From Chamaecyparis obtusa (Eukaryota > Streptophyta > Pinopsida > Cupressales > Cupressaceae): DNA of 64,000 nucleotides. A program made the position numbers and the translations under genes. The stretch covers positions 248,001 through 312,000 of the forward strand of contig BSBK01008425.1 of NCBI GenBank assembly GCA_027943335.1, read 5' to 3'. Below, piece by piece: positions 33,547-46,015 of the stretch (position 1 is its first letter; every line of letters begins with the position of its first letter). The notes under the pieces were generated by a model. That model saw nothing but the letters and a program-made list of their open reading frames with translations, ran no database searches and was not told the origin of the DNA.

Positions 33547-34963
33547 ATTCCAAGAACCATTATTGTAGATCAGAATCATATGTTGCATGACATGGTTAGT
33601 CAAGGGGAGGTGAAATAAACTCTTTTTTTAATTGAATGAGACAAGGCTTCATGCATGGATGGGTTTCCTGATGTATTTTTCAACACCTCTAGGAATTATT
33701 TGGGAAAGAGGTCTAAAATGTAGTTATAGAATAAATGAAGGATTGTGTAGTACTTAAAGACTTCAAAAATATGTTTATAGCTCCACTTCTAAAAAAAGAA
33801 GAGTTCTAGATATTTGAAGACTTCAGACCAATCTCCCCATGCAATAAAATTTATAAAATGATTTCTAAATTCATGGCTAATAGATTAAGAAAGGTTTTAG
33901 AAGATGCTATTTTTGAATAATAGAGTGGCTTTGCACCTAATAGAGCAACCATAGAAGGAATCATCATAGTGCAACAAGCTATCCACTCTATTTAAAGTGC
34001 TAAAATGGAGAGGGTGTTTGTGAAAATGGACATAAGAAAAGCTTATGACCAAGTTGACAAATTTTTTTGTTGAAGGTGATGAAGTGCATTGATTTTGGCT
34101 ATAATTGGATTTCCTAGGTAAACAATTGTATTTAGCCCTTGTTTCTTTCTTTTAGAAAATGTGAGTTCTCAAGTTTTTTTTCAAGTGTCAAAGGGGCTTC
34201 AGTAGGGATACCCCATATCCCCTTTTTATTTATAATTATGGTAGAGGTTTTAGGGAATTTTATCAGTTAAAAGAGGAGGAAGGAATTTAGGAAAGGGGTA
34301 AAATTGGTTGAAGGAGTTGAAAGTACTTGCCATTTACAATTTGTGAATGACACCCTGTTAATAAGAGAATCCTTTCTTAGATAAGTTAGAATAATGAAGA
34401 CAACATTGGATGCATACAATAAGGTTTTAGGCCAAAAAATCAATTGGAATAAATTATATATTTTTTTTCAACACCAAGATATAAAAAATAGCTTGAGATT
34501 TTGAGGATCTTGGGGATTAAAATGAGGTCTTTTTAAGGGAATTTTTTAGGCATCCCACTCTTTGCAGGAGAAGGTAGATCATATATTTGGAATAATTCAA
34601 TAGAATGCTATATTAAAAGATTGGAAGGATGAAAAAATAGATGGAATTTTTTAGCAAGGTGTATAATGATGCTAAAATATATTTTATAAGAAATACCCTT
34701 CTTCTCTATGTCATGTTTAGAAATATCAACCTAAGTTACTAAAGCCATAGAGAAAATAATGCAATTCTTTTTTTAATGGTAGCCAAGACCAGGATAAAAT
34801 CCCATTCTTGGCCTAGCACAAGATATGCCAACCCAAATGTTGTGGTATTGCTAGGATTAAAAATTGGTAGCCAAGGAATGAAGCTATGGAGACAACCAAT
34901 TTGGAGCTTATCTCAAAATTAAAAAAAAAGGGCAATGATTCTCCAAGCCAAGTATCTGGACAA

Positions 34964-34968
<5 letters not shown>
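33547..34968 (+). pseudogene. LINE reverse transcriptase, 3' part
   Basis: Continuation of the LINE after the Copia-1 target duplication. The + strand reads IPRTIIVDQNHMLHDMV, then a KASCMDGFPD block (the family's KAPGPDGF), FRPISPCNKIYKMISKFMAN, QSGFAPNRATIEGIIIVQQ and FVKMDIRKAYDQVD. The catalytic YxDD-equivalent block near 34338-34361 reads FVNDTLL instead of FADDTLL, so a catalytic Asp is lost. Frequent stops and frameshifts follow. It fades at about 34900 in front of a GA microsatellite, and no poly(A) tail is visible. Confidence 0.85.
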
Positions 34969-35023
<55 letters not shown>

Positions 35024-35024
35024 G
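34967..35024 (+). repeat. (GA)n microsatellite
   Basis: About 58 bp of GA repeats, with one C interruption near 35016, sit at the junction between the LINE remnant and the Copia-3 LTR. Confidence 0.95.
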
Positions 35025-35027
35025 CAA

Positions 35028-36267
35028 TGCACCAACACAACTCAGAGGGGGGTGAATTAGTTGTGTTCCAAATATTAAACTTAAATTCCTTTATAAAATG
35101 ATTAATTTAAAAAAACTGAAATAGTAATGTAATCATAAGAGTATCACAAAATCAAAACACCATAACACAAAGATTTTTTGTCGAGGAAAACCCTATTAAG
35201 GGAAAAACCCCGGTGGGGATGGAACTCACTAATGATGCACTAAAATATTGTATCCTTGTAAGGAGATGTAGCCCTGTTAGGAGCTAATTATTACATTTAG
35301 TACAAATCCTTGTTAAAGGATAGACCCTGTTAGGAGTCTTTCCAACCATGTTAGGAGTTGATTACAAGGATAGGCTCACTTCCCAAGCACACTGCCCAAA
35401 GTGAAGGTTAAATCCAGCTTCTGAAGTTTAAACCCACCTTTTGGATCCACTTTCAAAATAAATGTATAAGAGTATACAATAATAGTAACGAACTGACTTA
35501 CATCAACTAGATTTTCCCAAATAGTTCCAATGAAGTGCATAATGAATTACCTCTTCTCTACATCCAACAAACCTTATAATTTTTTTTTGTAACCCCTATA
35601 ACCATCTTCAACCTCAAGGAATGACTTTCCTTTATACAGGTTACAACAAGCAATTAGGTACTTCCCCAATGAATAAATAAATATATAGACCCTTGCTAAG
35701 ATACACATAATATCTTAAAAAAGTATACAACAAATATAAATTATCAAATGTGTACCAAGATCTGCAATCCATGCTAGAAACATTCTAAACATGTTATCTC
35801 CTCTAGTTGGCCCCAAATAGGTCTTCGCAAGACCACATGCTTCATCTGACATCATCTAGATCTTGACGACCCAAGAATCTCACATAATGTTCTTCCATGT
35901 GTATTTTGTCAAGCCTCAAACTTGCATATCATAATTCATGCTCACATCCAATTTATCCTAAAAACTCAGAGATCATCTCTATCATAATCCTCTATTACTG
36001 CATTGTGACCAGTCTTCACCAAAATAGTTATAACTCATGTACAAAAGAATAGATAATGATCTACAACTTTAGACATAAGGTCTACACACATAATTCATAA
36101 AAAATATAAGCTCGCATATCCTAGAATGTCATACAATGTTCATACCACTCTGTTAGTCCTTCCTATTCCTGTCACAACAAGTCTATCTGATGAAACCAAT
36201 TGAAACATATGTTGACATCAATGAAAAAATATGAATGTCAACACCTCAAACAACAAAACTTCCAACA
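35028..36267 (-). repeat. Copia-3 LTR
   Basis: About 1.24 kb, starting TGCACCAACAC and ending TTCCAACA on the + strand, immediately followed by a minus-strand purine tract (rc of ATATCCCCATTTGG). It is therefore the 3' LTR of a minus-strand copia. Near its left end it carries the GGGGGGTGAATTAG tract shared with the other copia LTRs, and near 35178-35228 the shared AAAACCCT...AAGGGAAAAACCCCGGTGGGG block. Confidence 0.75.
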
Positions 36268-36449
36268 ATATCCCCATTTGGAATTGATGGAAACATATGT
36301 GAAAAACCATCAACCCAAAAGATCTTCTCAATGACCTCTCCAATGCTCCCCCTAACACAGTAAGGGTTTTTCATCTATAAAACTCCCCGTTTGACATCAA
36401 TGGATTTAAGGGTATTAAGTTTCTTCTTTTTATCCATCTATGCACATCA
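36268..36449 (-). other. Copia-3 internal stub
   Basis: Only about 180 bp of the element's 3' untranslated region remain before Element E starts. It contains two C-rich purine-tract complements (about 36270-36282 and 36349-36358). The rest of Copia-3 is missing from the window. If Element E inserted here, the remainder should resume beyond 64000, after Gypsy-2. Confidence 0.55.
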
Positions 36450-37475
36450 TGTTGGAAAGTATTAGGTAAGGTACTGAGAGGGGGGGAGGGGGTGAATCAG
36501 TACCACAGATATTTCACACTGATTCAAATTTTCTAAACATAAACAGATAACCAGTAAATTACTTATCCTGATAAATGTCCTAGCTTTTATTGATAGCTTC
36601 ATTAATGTTTAACTAATAACTGATAACATGTAAATTAAACATAAAATACATAAAAAATCAAACACTTCACACAATATTTTGGTGTCGTAGAAAACCCTTG
36701 GTCAGAGGGAAAAACTACAGTGGGGATGATACCCACAAATCATCATTGTAGTAATAAGGTTCCCTGTTGGGAGCTTACATAAATATCATCTTCTGAATGG
36801 CTTCACCCTATTAGGAGTGACTAATACCCTCTTAGGAGTATTGAAATTCTAGTTAAAGACTACTCTGTTAAGATATTTTATCCCACTTATACAATTTTCA
36901 CCCGTTTAAAGGATTTACAATAAGTTCTAAAATAGAACTTCTAAGTCCGGTTAGAGACTACCCAGTTAAGGGATTTCACAATCTTGTCGTTAAATTGTTA
37001 GGAATAAATCAACAAGAAATTTGACCTATAGTTGCTCTTTCCAAAAGCTTGTCAGATTCCATTTCACTCTTCCTCAGTTCTAAAATTTGATCCTTAGACT
37101 TCTCTTGACATCCTTTTAACTGTATCTCTAATTGTTTTCTCTTTCACTATCATCATCATCATCATTCTCTTTGTCTTCAATCTCCTCTTATAATTGCTTG
37201 ACCTAATTAGGGTTTCTCTATCTTCCATAAACCATTTTTCTAATTTGATGTCATCCTCATTTGTAACCTTTTATTTTCTTTCCATCGCTAATACTTTTTG
37301 ATAACTCCTCCTTTATGTTGATAATACTCTCTTCATACCGATAAAACTTTCTGATAGTATCTTATGTCAATAAGTCTTTCCTAACTTTATTGATATACTA
37401 AATGTTATTTTGCAGCAATGACAACCTTAGAAAAATCATCATTGATTTCCTGATGAGGATTTTTGTCAAGTAACA
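36450..37475 (-). repeat. Element E 3' LTR
   Basis: A 1026-bp LTR, TGTTGGAAAGT at the left and CAAGTAACA at the right on the + strand. It contains a G-run followed by GTGAATCAGTACC (about 36480-36512) and the GAAAACCCTTGG...GTGGGGATGATACCC block (36688-36733). Confidence 0.88.
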
Positions 37476-37559
37476 ATCTCCCCCTTTGGCATTGATGGAA
37501 AAACCATTCCATTCATGCCTCATCATTCTTTATCTCTCCCTTAGATACTTATTTTTTTT

Positions 37560-40500
37560 ATAGTTCTTTACAGTTTTATTTCTAGCATACTAACATTCTC
37601 CACTTTGATATTCTCTCCATCTTTGACAACAATGCAAAAGGAAAAAAAAAAACTATGTCTTTTGGGTGTCAACTGGATTCTTCTTCTGCTAGAATAGTTT
37701 TTTACTTGTTCTTGATAATTTCAGTACTATGCTCTATTGCTTCCTCAAGTTATTTATGCAATTGATATGTCCTTAGACTCTTATTATTTTTCAATACTGT
37801 CTTCATCATCCTTCTTTTTTGTTGTACCCAGTAAAACAATTTTTACTTGTGTCTATTTTTGCATTAAATTCATATTGATAGCTATTAATCATAATTACTC
37901 ATTTCTTGTATTATATTTCTCATATAATTCCTTGTACATTTATGTTGCTTTAGTCAATAATTCCTTCAGATTTTCAAGTTTCTCCGATAGCGTTCCTATT
38001 ACTTTTGCTAGTTTATCTTCTCTACTGTCTGTAGATAAATTTTGTTGTATCTTAGCTTCTAATTCTTCTTTTACTTTGTGATCATCTCTTATTATATCCA
38101 CATAAGTTTTCATCTGTTCCAAACTTGATTCTTCTTTATCCATTATAATTTCTGATAGTAAGCTTGAAAATGTTTTGACTATTTTCTTCATGATATTTTT
38201 CCTTTGTTTATTCTTCAACTATCTTTCAATAATTGTTCTCTCTTTGAGTTTGTCTGCATATAATATTTGTTCCTCATAATTCATCTTTTTAGGATCTCTC
38301 TTCAATATTTTGAATTTAGGTCTTTCATCAAAGTCTTCTTCTTTTTCTTCTTCTTTAGATTCTGAATCTCTTTTCCTCTTTAGGTGTGTCGTTGTTGTCA
38401 TTGTCATATTTTATAGTGTCCTTGCAATTTGTACTTCCTTAGATTCTATTATTTCATCCTTTTCTAATTTTATTAGCCGTTCCTCAATTATTTGTTCTGA
38501 TATCTCATTGATAGTAGGTACCATATCGGTAGCATGTGTCACATGTAATGTTTTAGTGTATGCAATTTTAACTTATGTCATGTGTTATTCCTCAACCTAT
38601 TCATCCTCCTCATTACTTGTATCATCATCAAATTCATCTTTTATTTCAATAGGTTGAATCACTTGTCCTTCTTCAAACCTTCTCAAGCTGTCTTCACTTG
38701 TCAAATCTATGTTCTCTTCTTGTTCTACCATTTGACCAATTTTTGATTCTTGCACTTCTGATAATTCAGCATTAAACATTGTTTTCCACATTTTTAGTCC
38801 TTCTACTTCTACTTCATTTTGTAATCCTGCCAATATATTTGCTGTGCTATTCCTTTTAGAAAATTTATTTTCATTTTTCTTCATCAATTGATCATTCTCT
38901 TCAACATTTGTTTCTAGTTATTTCTCTGCTTTGTCTCTCCTATTCTGCAACTTCATCCCATCTTATGTTGATTTTTCAAGTAGTTCCTTAGGAATAATAT
39001 ATCTTAAGTCACTCGGGAATCTTAAGAACTTATGAAAGTGAAATATTAATGCATCCTGTAGAGTTTTCTTGTCTTCTTATAATCATGTTGTGTATTTGAA
39101 TTCATGTATCTTCTCGATACTACCATACTTTCTTATTCCATTTTCTATATCTATAGGTGTTCTTGGAATTCTTACTTTTGATGGTTCTATATATGGTGTA
39201 TATTAGGAATAAGGTGTCTCAACCTTGGATAATTCCTATTCTTATTATTTGTTTTGTAAAATGTATTTCTTGCAAATAATGTTGATGTGTCGGCATCTTG
39301 AATTGTGTGTAAGGAGATCATGGCTAAAATGGTTATGACGGATCCCTATGACACGTAAGAGCTATGTTAGGAAGATTCAATGACAAGTGAAGACATGTGG
39401 CAACTAATAAATTTGAGTACTATACACTCTTCCCCAATCATGGGGTTCGGGGCATCACCTTGAAATTTTTTTTTGGGGTTCCTATTTTCTCAGAGAATGG
39501 TAAAACCCTAATACGATTATCTTTGGGAGTAGCCCTAAAAAGTGAAGTGCATGATATAAGCTTTTTTAGGGTTGCAAAGAGATGTGATGCAAGTGTATTG
39601 TTGGAACATTTTATGCTACCATGATTTGTCTTCAAGGGTTTTGAAATCTTCTGAAAGAACTTGCATTGCAAGTGTATTGTAAGCTGTAATAGTTTTGATC
39701 AATACATTGTGCAGGTTTTGGAGTGCTGGGGTTTTTACCGAAAGGTTTCCCCATGGTATATCATTGTGTCATTCTCTATTCTTCTATATGCATGGTATGT
39801 GGTTGCAATATCTTTGTTAAAGTACTTAATGAATCTGAAATTGTAAGGATTTATAAGAATTTGCACAATACTCTCCTATAGAGATTAGCGTAGGAAGCTA
39901 TTTTCGCACCTGAGTTTCCTTACAGCGTAGGCTCATTTTTCTTTCTTCTTGTTCTTATGCTTCCTTTTACTCTCAATTGACTTCTTGTATTTCTCCTTGG
40001 TGTAGCTTGTGTTGTTCTAGATCTTTTTCTCTTTGGTGATGACGACTCTTCTTCAATTTCATTATCGGTAGCTTGTTTTCATTTAGCCAACTTGTTCTTT
40101 ATTTTTGCATATATCTCTGGTACTATGTTTGGTTTCTGACTTTTCATCATAATGCTTCTTCCTTATTTTGATTTCTTCTCATTTGATATCATCCTTTTGT
40201 ATACTTCATAGGTTCCAAACTAATTAGCTTGTATATCCTTTGGTTGGATCAATAGTTGTTCAATACTTGTTATTAGTTCATTCTTTGTTGTTTCATATCC
40301 AAATGGTTGTAACCAAGATATTCATGGCTCCATTGCTTTGATTATACACAAGTGTGTACTAACTAGAAAACATATATCTTTCTTATATTTTTCAACAACA
40401 TGAGGTGGAAACCGATATCTAGCATATATTTTTCCTTGAAATTATTTAAAGTAACTCCACATTACTATGTTGAAATTGCTTCCCAATTGTTCAATGAACT

Positions 40501-41130
40501 TGTTAACCTGATGTATAACTGGTTCACCTAATGTCCAATTTACTTTATCGATACCAGGAAAATAGTTTTGCATATAGAAAAATATACATACTAGTAATCA
40601 TTGATGCAAATTTCATTTCTTTATCCAAGATGTTTCTTACAACAATTTTTTTAATCTTGCTTGTACCTGACTACACCTTTAATTTATGTTTTAAGATCCA
40701 GCTCCTTTATGCATTTTCTCTCATCATATGACAATCCTATGACTGTATTGATGATTTCATTTATTATTTCAATTTGTCTATTTCCTTCCATCCAAACATA
40801 GTATCCATGCATTCGACTCACTATGCATTTGATCCATTCAACATCAATATTATTTGGCATGTGCATGATGTGTGTTAACCCTTTTATTTCCTGATGGCCA
40901 TACTCTTCAATCAACATTCTTTTCTCTTTGTATAGTTCCTTGTAGGTTGATATTATATCCTCATATCCATTTTCAATCTGTTTGAATTGAATAAATGATC
41001 TTACATATTTTGTCAACATGACTCTTCATGGTATTCGAGATAATGCTCTAGCTTCATTTACATTTGTGTTTTTCAGAGTCCTTAACTGATATTTTGGCTC
41101 ACTCTCTTCTGATATCATTCTCTTTGTCAT
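37560..41130 (-). pseudogene. Element E ORF2: long charged protein of unknown function
   Basis: From MTKRMISEESEPKYQLRTLK (about 41130) the minus strand can be read through to about 37560, with stops and an LTR-like insertion at 39280-39924. That is roughly 950 codons. The N-terminal part reads EWIKCIVSRMHGYYVWMEGN, LGEPVIHQVNKFIEQLGSNF and YARYRFPPHVVEKYKKDICF, and looks globular. Then come basic (SPKRKRSRTTQATPRRNTRS) and highly acidic/basic stretches (DSESKEEEKEEDFDERPKF). A C-terminal coiled coil follows (KVIGTLSEKLENLKELLTKA). No enzyme motif is recognised. The long consistent frame, interrupted mainly by TAG/TGA/TAA, argues for past selection. Confidence 0.6.
39280..39924 (+). repeat. 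LTR-like insertion (probable solo copia LTR) in Element E ORF2
   Basis: About 645 bp starting TGTTGATGTGTCGGC and ending TTCCTTACA interrupt ORF2. The segment with TTTTACCGAAAGGTTTCCCC (near 39734-39753) and ATCAATACATTGTGCAGG resembles the 3' region of plant copia LTRs. No internal domain or partner LTR is present, and I cannot find a clear 5-bp target duplication. Solo LTR is thus an inference. Confidence 0.5.
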
Positions 41131-41559
41131 TTTGACTTTTGTATTTTTCTTCACTTATCTAAGATTTAGAGTTTTAGGGCTTTCCATTTAGTCAATCCAT
41201 TTGATTCCTTTCTATAGAATGAATTAGCTCAATATACAATAGTATATCCTTAGGCTTTGTTCTTCGTAGTAAATTTTTAGAATGTGACTTTTTCATAAAA
41301 AGTTTCATTATATATAATGACAAAGTGTCCAATGGCTATTGTGATAAAGCATTTATTGTAGGCTAATAATCACTTTCATACCTATAGTGAACTTAGTTCA
41401 CCGATATCAATCTTATAGTTACTATTTTTAATCGAATTTTCTATTCTCCTAAATATCATTGCATCTATTCTATGATCTTGAATACTTCATCTTAGAATTT
41501 GATTTAAAGGAATTTTCAAATGTATCGAAAAAATTTGTGTCCCTAATCATTTACTTTCT

Positions 41560-42882
41560 TGCTTATTTGGTTGATGAATTGCCTCCGTCATCCAACACAG
41601 GGTCTACTGTTGGTGGTGCATCAACTTCCTTCTTTCTCCATATCTTCTTCATGTCCTCTCTAACTTGATCTTTATTTATGATTTCTTTTCCCTTAGTGTC
41701 ATTGGTGGTAGTGTTTCGATATCTCTAGTAATAGGAAGCATGACCAAACTTTGAGAAAATAGAGCATGGTAGTGCAAATGGTCTCCACATTTCAACTTTT
41801 TCTTCCTGATTTTCCTTTCTGCATTCTGATGCTCAATGTCCATATTTTTTACAATTAAAACATGTAATAGAATTGTTTGTTTCTCTTCTCTGATAATGAA
41901 CTGAATTCCTTATTGTTGGTGTCTTAGTTCTGCATTCTTCAACTTTGTGTCCATAGTGATTACATTTGTAGCAATATCCATTGAAGATTTTTTCATATGT
42001 TTTACTAATAGTTTTCAGATCTACACTCAACAACTCTATGACCAAACTTGTTGCAATTATAGTAGTAACCATTAAAGCATGTGATTTTAGGAATACTCAC
42101 TTGTTTTCTTCTACATAAATTTTTAGTATGCCCATATTTTCCACAACTATAGAAGGTAGGTTTGTAAGATTTCTTACCTTGTGTATCATTGGAACCTTTA
42201 GAGGTTCGCTATCCAGGTTTTGATGATTCTTTGATCTCTATTTTCTTGTTTCCAATATAACCCATTCTAGTAGTGTCCCCTCGTTTTCTTTGATTTTTTT
42301 GTTGTTCATCATTTTTTAGCATGTTTTGTTCAATTTTTTTATGAATCTAGCACTATATTCTTTTTCAACTTTCATGTTGTTCCTCAATTCTTCATTTTCT
42401 TCCTTCTGCTTCTGATTTTTTGCTTGTAGTAGTTGTATCATATCACTAATATCTCTTATCATATCATTTATTTCTCAAAATTCTTCTATTTGTACTTGCA
42501 GGAGTAAATCTTTATTTCTGATTGTGTTTTCAACATTTCTCTTCTCGGTTTCTAGAATTCATTTCTCACTCTCGACAACCCTCATTATTTCTAGTATTTC
42601 TTTCATTATCAAGGCTTGAATTTCATGTTCCTTTTTCATTTGAATAATTGTCTATAGTAATTCATTATTCTTTTATGATAGGTCTTGTATAAATGCATCT
42701 GCTTCCTTAGATTTGATACTATCTTTCGATAGTCCGTCGAGATCATCAAGGCTCATTTGTAGTCTTTCGAGACCAGTTCCTTTCTTTTTACAAATATGTT
42801 CTCAACTTATTCTTTAGATCTTGGATATATTTAGTAGCACCTTTTAGGGATTCCTCCAATTCTCTTTGATACTTGCAACTTT
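41560..42882 (-). pseudogene. Element E ORF1: coiled coil plus four zinc knuckles
   Basis: Begins MMESCKYQRELEESLK on the minus strand and continues for several hundred residues of Lys/Glu/Leu-rich, heptad-like sequence, for example LQAKNQKQKEENEELRNNMK. Four CCHC-type knuckles follow, at about 42148-42106 (YSCGKYGHTKNLC), 42065-42022 (YNCNKFGHRVVEC), 41973-41932 (CYKCNHYGHKVEEC) and 41862-41821 (CFNCKKYGH, a stop, then ASEC). In the first two, Tyr stands where the first Cys belongs. The usual copia gag N-terminal domain is not visible. It is probably a gag-like RNA-binding protein. Many stops and at least one frameshift break it. Confidence 0.7.
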
Positions 42883-42949
42883 CCATCATTACATATCTAC
42901 TCTTAAGCTATTAAACTTTCCTCTAGAGAACCAACTCTTTGATACCAAT

Positions 42950-43593
42950 CATTGAAAAGTATTAGGTAAGGTACTAAGAGGGGGGGGAGGGGGGTGGGGT
43001 GAATCAGTACCATAGGGATTTCAAAATTATTCAACTTTTCTAAACATAAAATGATAACTAATAAATTACTTATCCCGATAACTCTCTTGTCTTTTACCGA
43101 TAGCTTCAGTAATGTTTAACCAATAACCGATAACATGTAAATTAAACATACAAAAAATAAAAATTCAAAGACATAACATAATATTTTGGTGTCACAGAAA
43201 ACCCTTGGTCAAAGGGAATTAGTGTGGAGGGGATGATACCCACAACTCATCACTGCAGTAATAAGATGCCCTGTTAGGAGCTTACATAAATGTCATCTTC
43301 TGAATGACTTCACCTTGTTAGGAGTGAGTAATACCCTATTAGGTGTATTGAAAGTCCAATTAAAGAATACTCTATTAAGATATTTTATCCCCCTTATATA
43401 GTGTTCACCCGGTTAAAATATTTACAATAAGTTTTAAAATAGAACTTTTAAGTCCAGTTAGAGACTACCCGGTTAAGGAATTTCACAATCTTATTGTTAA
43501 ACTATTAGGAATAAATCAACAAGAAAATTGATTTGTAGTTTCTTTCCCCAAAAGCTTGTCAGTTCTTGTTTCTCTCTTCCTCTAATTTGATCT
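42950..43593 (-). repeat. Element E 5' LTR, left part
   Basis: It matches 36450-37080. The terminal TG of the + strand is CA here, a double transition. It is cut at GATCT (43589-43593), the target duplication of Copia-2, and the rest is at 50541-50916. Confidence 0.85.
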
Positions 43594-44806
43594 TGTTAGA
43601 AAGTAAAGACCACCAAGATAACTAAGAGGGGGGGGGGGGGGTGAATCAGTTATCTGATAGTTAAACCATTTATCAACATTAACTTCATTATCAACTTCAA
43701 CAGCTTTAAACCATATAATTAATGTAGTAACCAACCATAGAAAGATAATCATACATAATGACACAATAACACAAGATATGTTAACTAGGGAACCTCTTGA
43801 TCAAAGAGTAAACCCCGGTGGTAATGATGCCCACAAAATGATGCACTAATATGAAAATTCCTTGTTAGAGGATGGACCCTGGTAGGAGTCTTATGAAATA
43901 CATTTAGTACATATGAATCTTTGTTAGGAGATTTTGAATCCCTGTTAAAAGATTCTAACCTTGTTAGGTGTTATGGAAGACAGAAGGACCCACTGCCCAA
44001 ACAGCTTCAAGGCAAGATCTCTGAACTCACTGTCCAATAGATCTTAGGATTATTCAATAGAATAATATGAAATATGTTACCTCCTTCACACTATGCCAAA
44101 ACTGCACTCTCTGCTACACAAGATCACAAATCTAGATCTCTGTACTTCGCAAGTCTTCCTTCATCACTGAATTAGCTCTTTTCTTCACTTCATGCATACA
44201 TTCACATCACAACTTTCAAAACTTCATATCACAACTATTTAAATCCTCTCATAACAAGGAAAAAATTCCTTCCTTTATACCACACTCAAATAATTACAAA
44301 TGAGTCGGCATGTAAATACAAAATAATAATTTCAACACGCTACATCAAAATTACATAAAACTATCAGCTTCCAGATACAATAACTTTCCAATCATGTGAC
44401 CTAAAAGCTTGTGCTATGAACCACATCACCACTAATGAGTCTCAAACTTTCCTTTAACTACGTAGAATCAGATTTCATCCCAGTTAGGAGATATCCTCCG
44501 ATTACCAAAAATTGCTACACAGGAATACTGCCAGAATACTGCTTCCACCAAAATGCTTATAGCTTTCATGAATAAATGAATTTATTTTTTCCCTCTTAAC
44601 CATAGGCTAATAACAAAAAAAAGAACATACCATCAACTGTGCATAACTCAATCTACAATATAACATGTGCGCAAAACAAAACTATGCCTGCTTTTCTGCT
44701 AAACTCCAGAATATCACTGTGTTGACATCAATGACAATCATAGTCATGAATGCAACAACCACTGCTATAGAATGACTACCAAAGGCTTTAGAATTCATTC
44801 CTAACA
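43594..44806 (-). repeat. Copia-2 3' LTR
   Basis: A 1213-bp LTR, TGTTAGAAAG to CCTAACA on the + strand. It contains a run of about 14 G at 43628-43641, followed by TGAATCAG. Confidence 0.93.
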
Positions 44807-45181
44807 ATCTCCCCCATTGGCATTGATGGCAACATAGATGAAAAACATCCAATGTTCCAAAAATCCAATCACTGCTGCTGAACTGCACTGCTGCTCATCA
44901 TCAATCAAATCTTGCTTCGTTATTCTATTCAATCTCTCCAACAAATGTAGTTCCTCAATTTTTTTCATGATTCTCTCCCCCATTGACATCAATGATAGAA
45001 ATTCTATCACTACATCAAACAATAGCTCAATGTCAAAAGACACTATTCAGAAAATACATTCACAAGAGTCCTTAATGACTCAGTTCAGATACACATACTC
45101 CCCCATAGAGGAAGTACCAACATCCAATCCAGAAAATAGATAGGGCCATAAACCACTAGACAGATGCAACCAACTACATCA

Positions 45182-45823
45182 TTAATCAAAAGTAGGTTGG
45201 GGCATAACCCCAAGCATACCTCTCAGATACTCAAATGTGTCCTTAGACAAAGGCTTAGTAAATATATCTACTATCTGCTCCTTTGTGCCTATGTACTTCA
45301 GTCTGACTTCTTTATCTACAACTTTCTCTCTTACAACATGATACTTGATCTCTATATGCTTTGTTTTAGAATGTAAAACTAGATTCTTAGACATACTAAC
45401 TGTACTTGTATTGTCACAATACATGACAATAGGCTCATCAAACTTGATTCTAATGTCCATCAACATCTGCTTCATCCAAATTATCTGATTACAATTGTTT
45501 GCTGCTGCTACATATTCTGCTTCTACTGTACTCTGTGAGATACAATTCTACTTTTTTCTCAACCAAGAAAATAATCTTCCTCCAAGAAAAAAGGCTCCAC
45601 CATTGGTGCTTTTCTTGTCATCAACACTACCTCCCCAATCAGCATCAGTATATGCACATAGGGTAAAATCATCATAATTTTCATACCACAGTCCATAGTC
45701 CATTGTGCCTCTAAGATATCTCAATATCCTTTTTACTGCTGCATAATGTGACTCTCTAGGTTTAGCTTGAAATCTTGCTACCATTCCAACTGAATGTTGT
45801 ATATCTGGTCTAGTGTGTGTCAA
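45182..45823 (-). pseudogene. Copia-2 RNase H
   Basis: Two frames separated by a stop. 45823-45548 gives THTRPDIQHSVGMVARFQAK, AAVKRILRYLRGTMDYGLWY and AYTDADWGGSVDDKKSTNGG. 45475-45182 gives EPIVMYCDNTSTVSMSKNLV and VDIFTKPLSKDTFEYLRGML. The stretch between them carries the SQSTVEAEYVAAANN-type motif. The C-terminus ends GVMPQPTFD and the stop lies before a roughly 370-bp 3' untranslated region. Confidence 0.87.
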
Positions 45824-46015
45824 GTACTACAATCCACCAATCATAGATCTGTATTTCTTTTGCTCAACTTCTGGTGTCTCATCTTTACTAGATAGTTTAT
45901 GTCCTATAACCATAGGTGTTCCAACTAGTTTACAATTCTCCATACCGAATCTTTTCAACAAATCATTCAAGTAATTTGTTTGACTTATAAAGATACCATC
46001 TTTGTTTTGTGTTAT

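Noticed and set aside
34886..35101. Open frame rich in alternating Arg-Glu
   Set aside because: It is only the translation of the (GA)n microsatellite and flanking LTR, not a gene.
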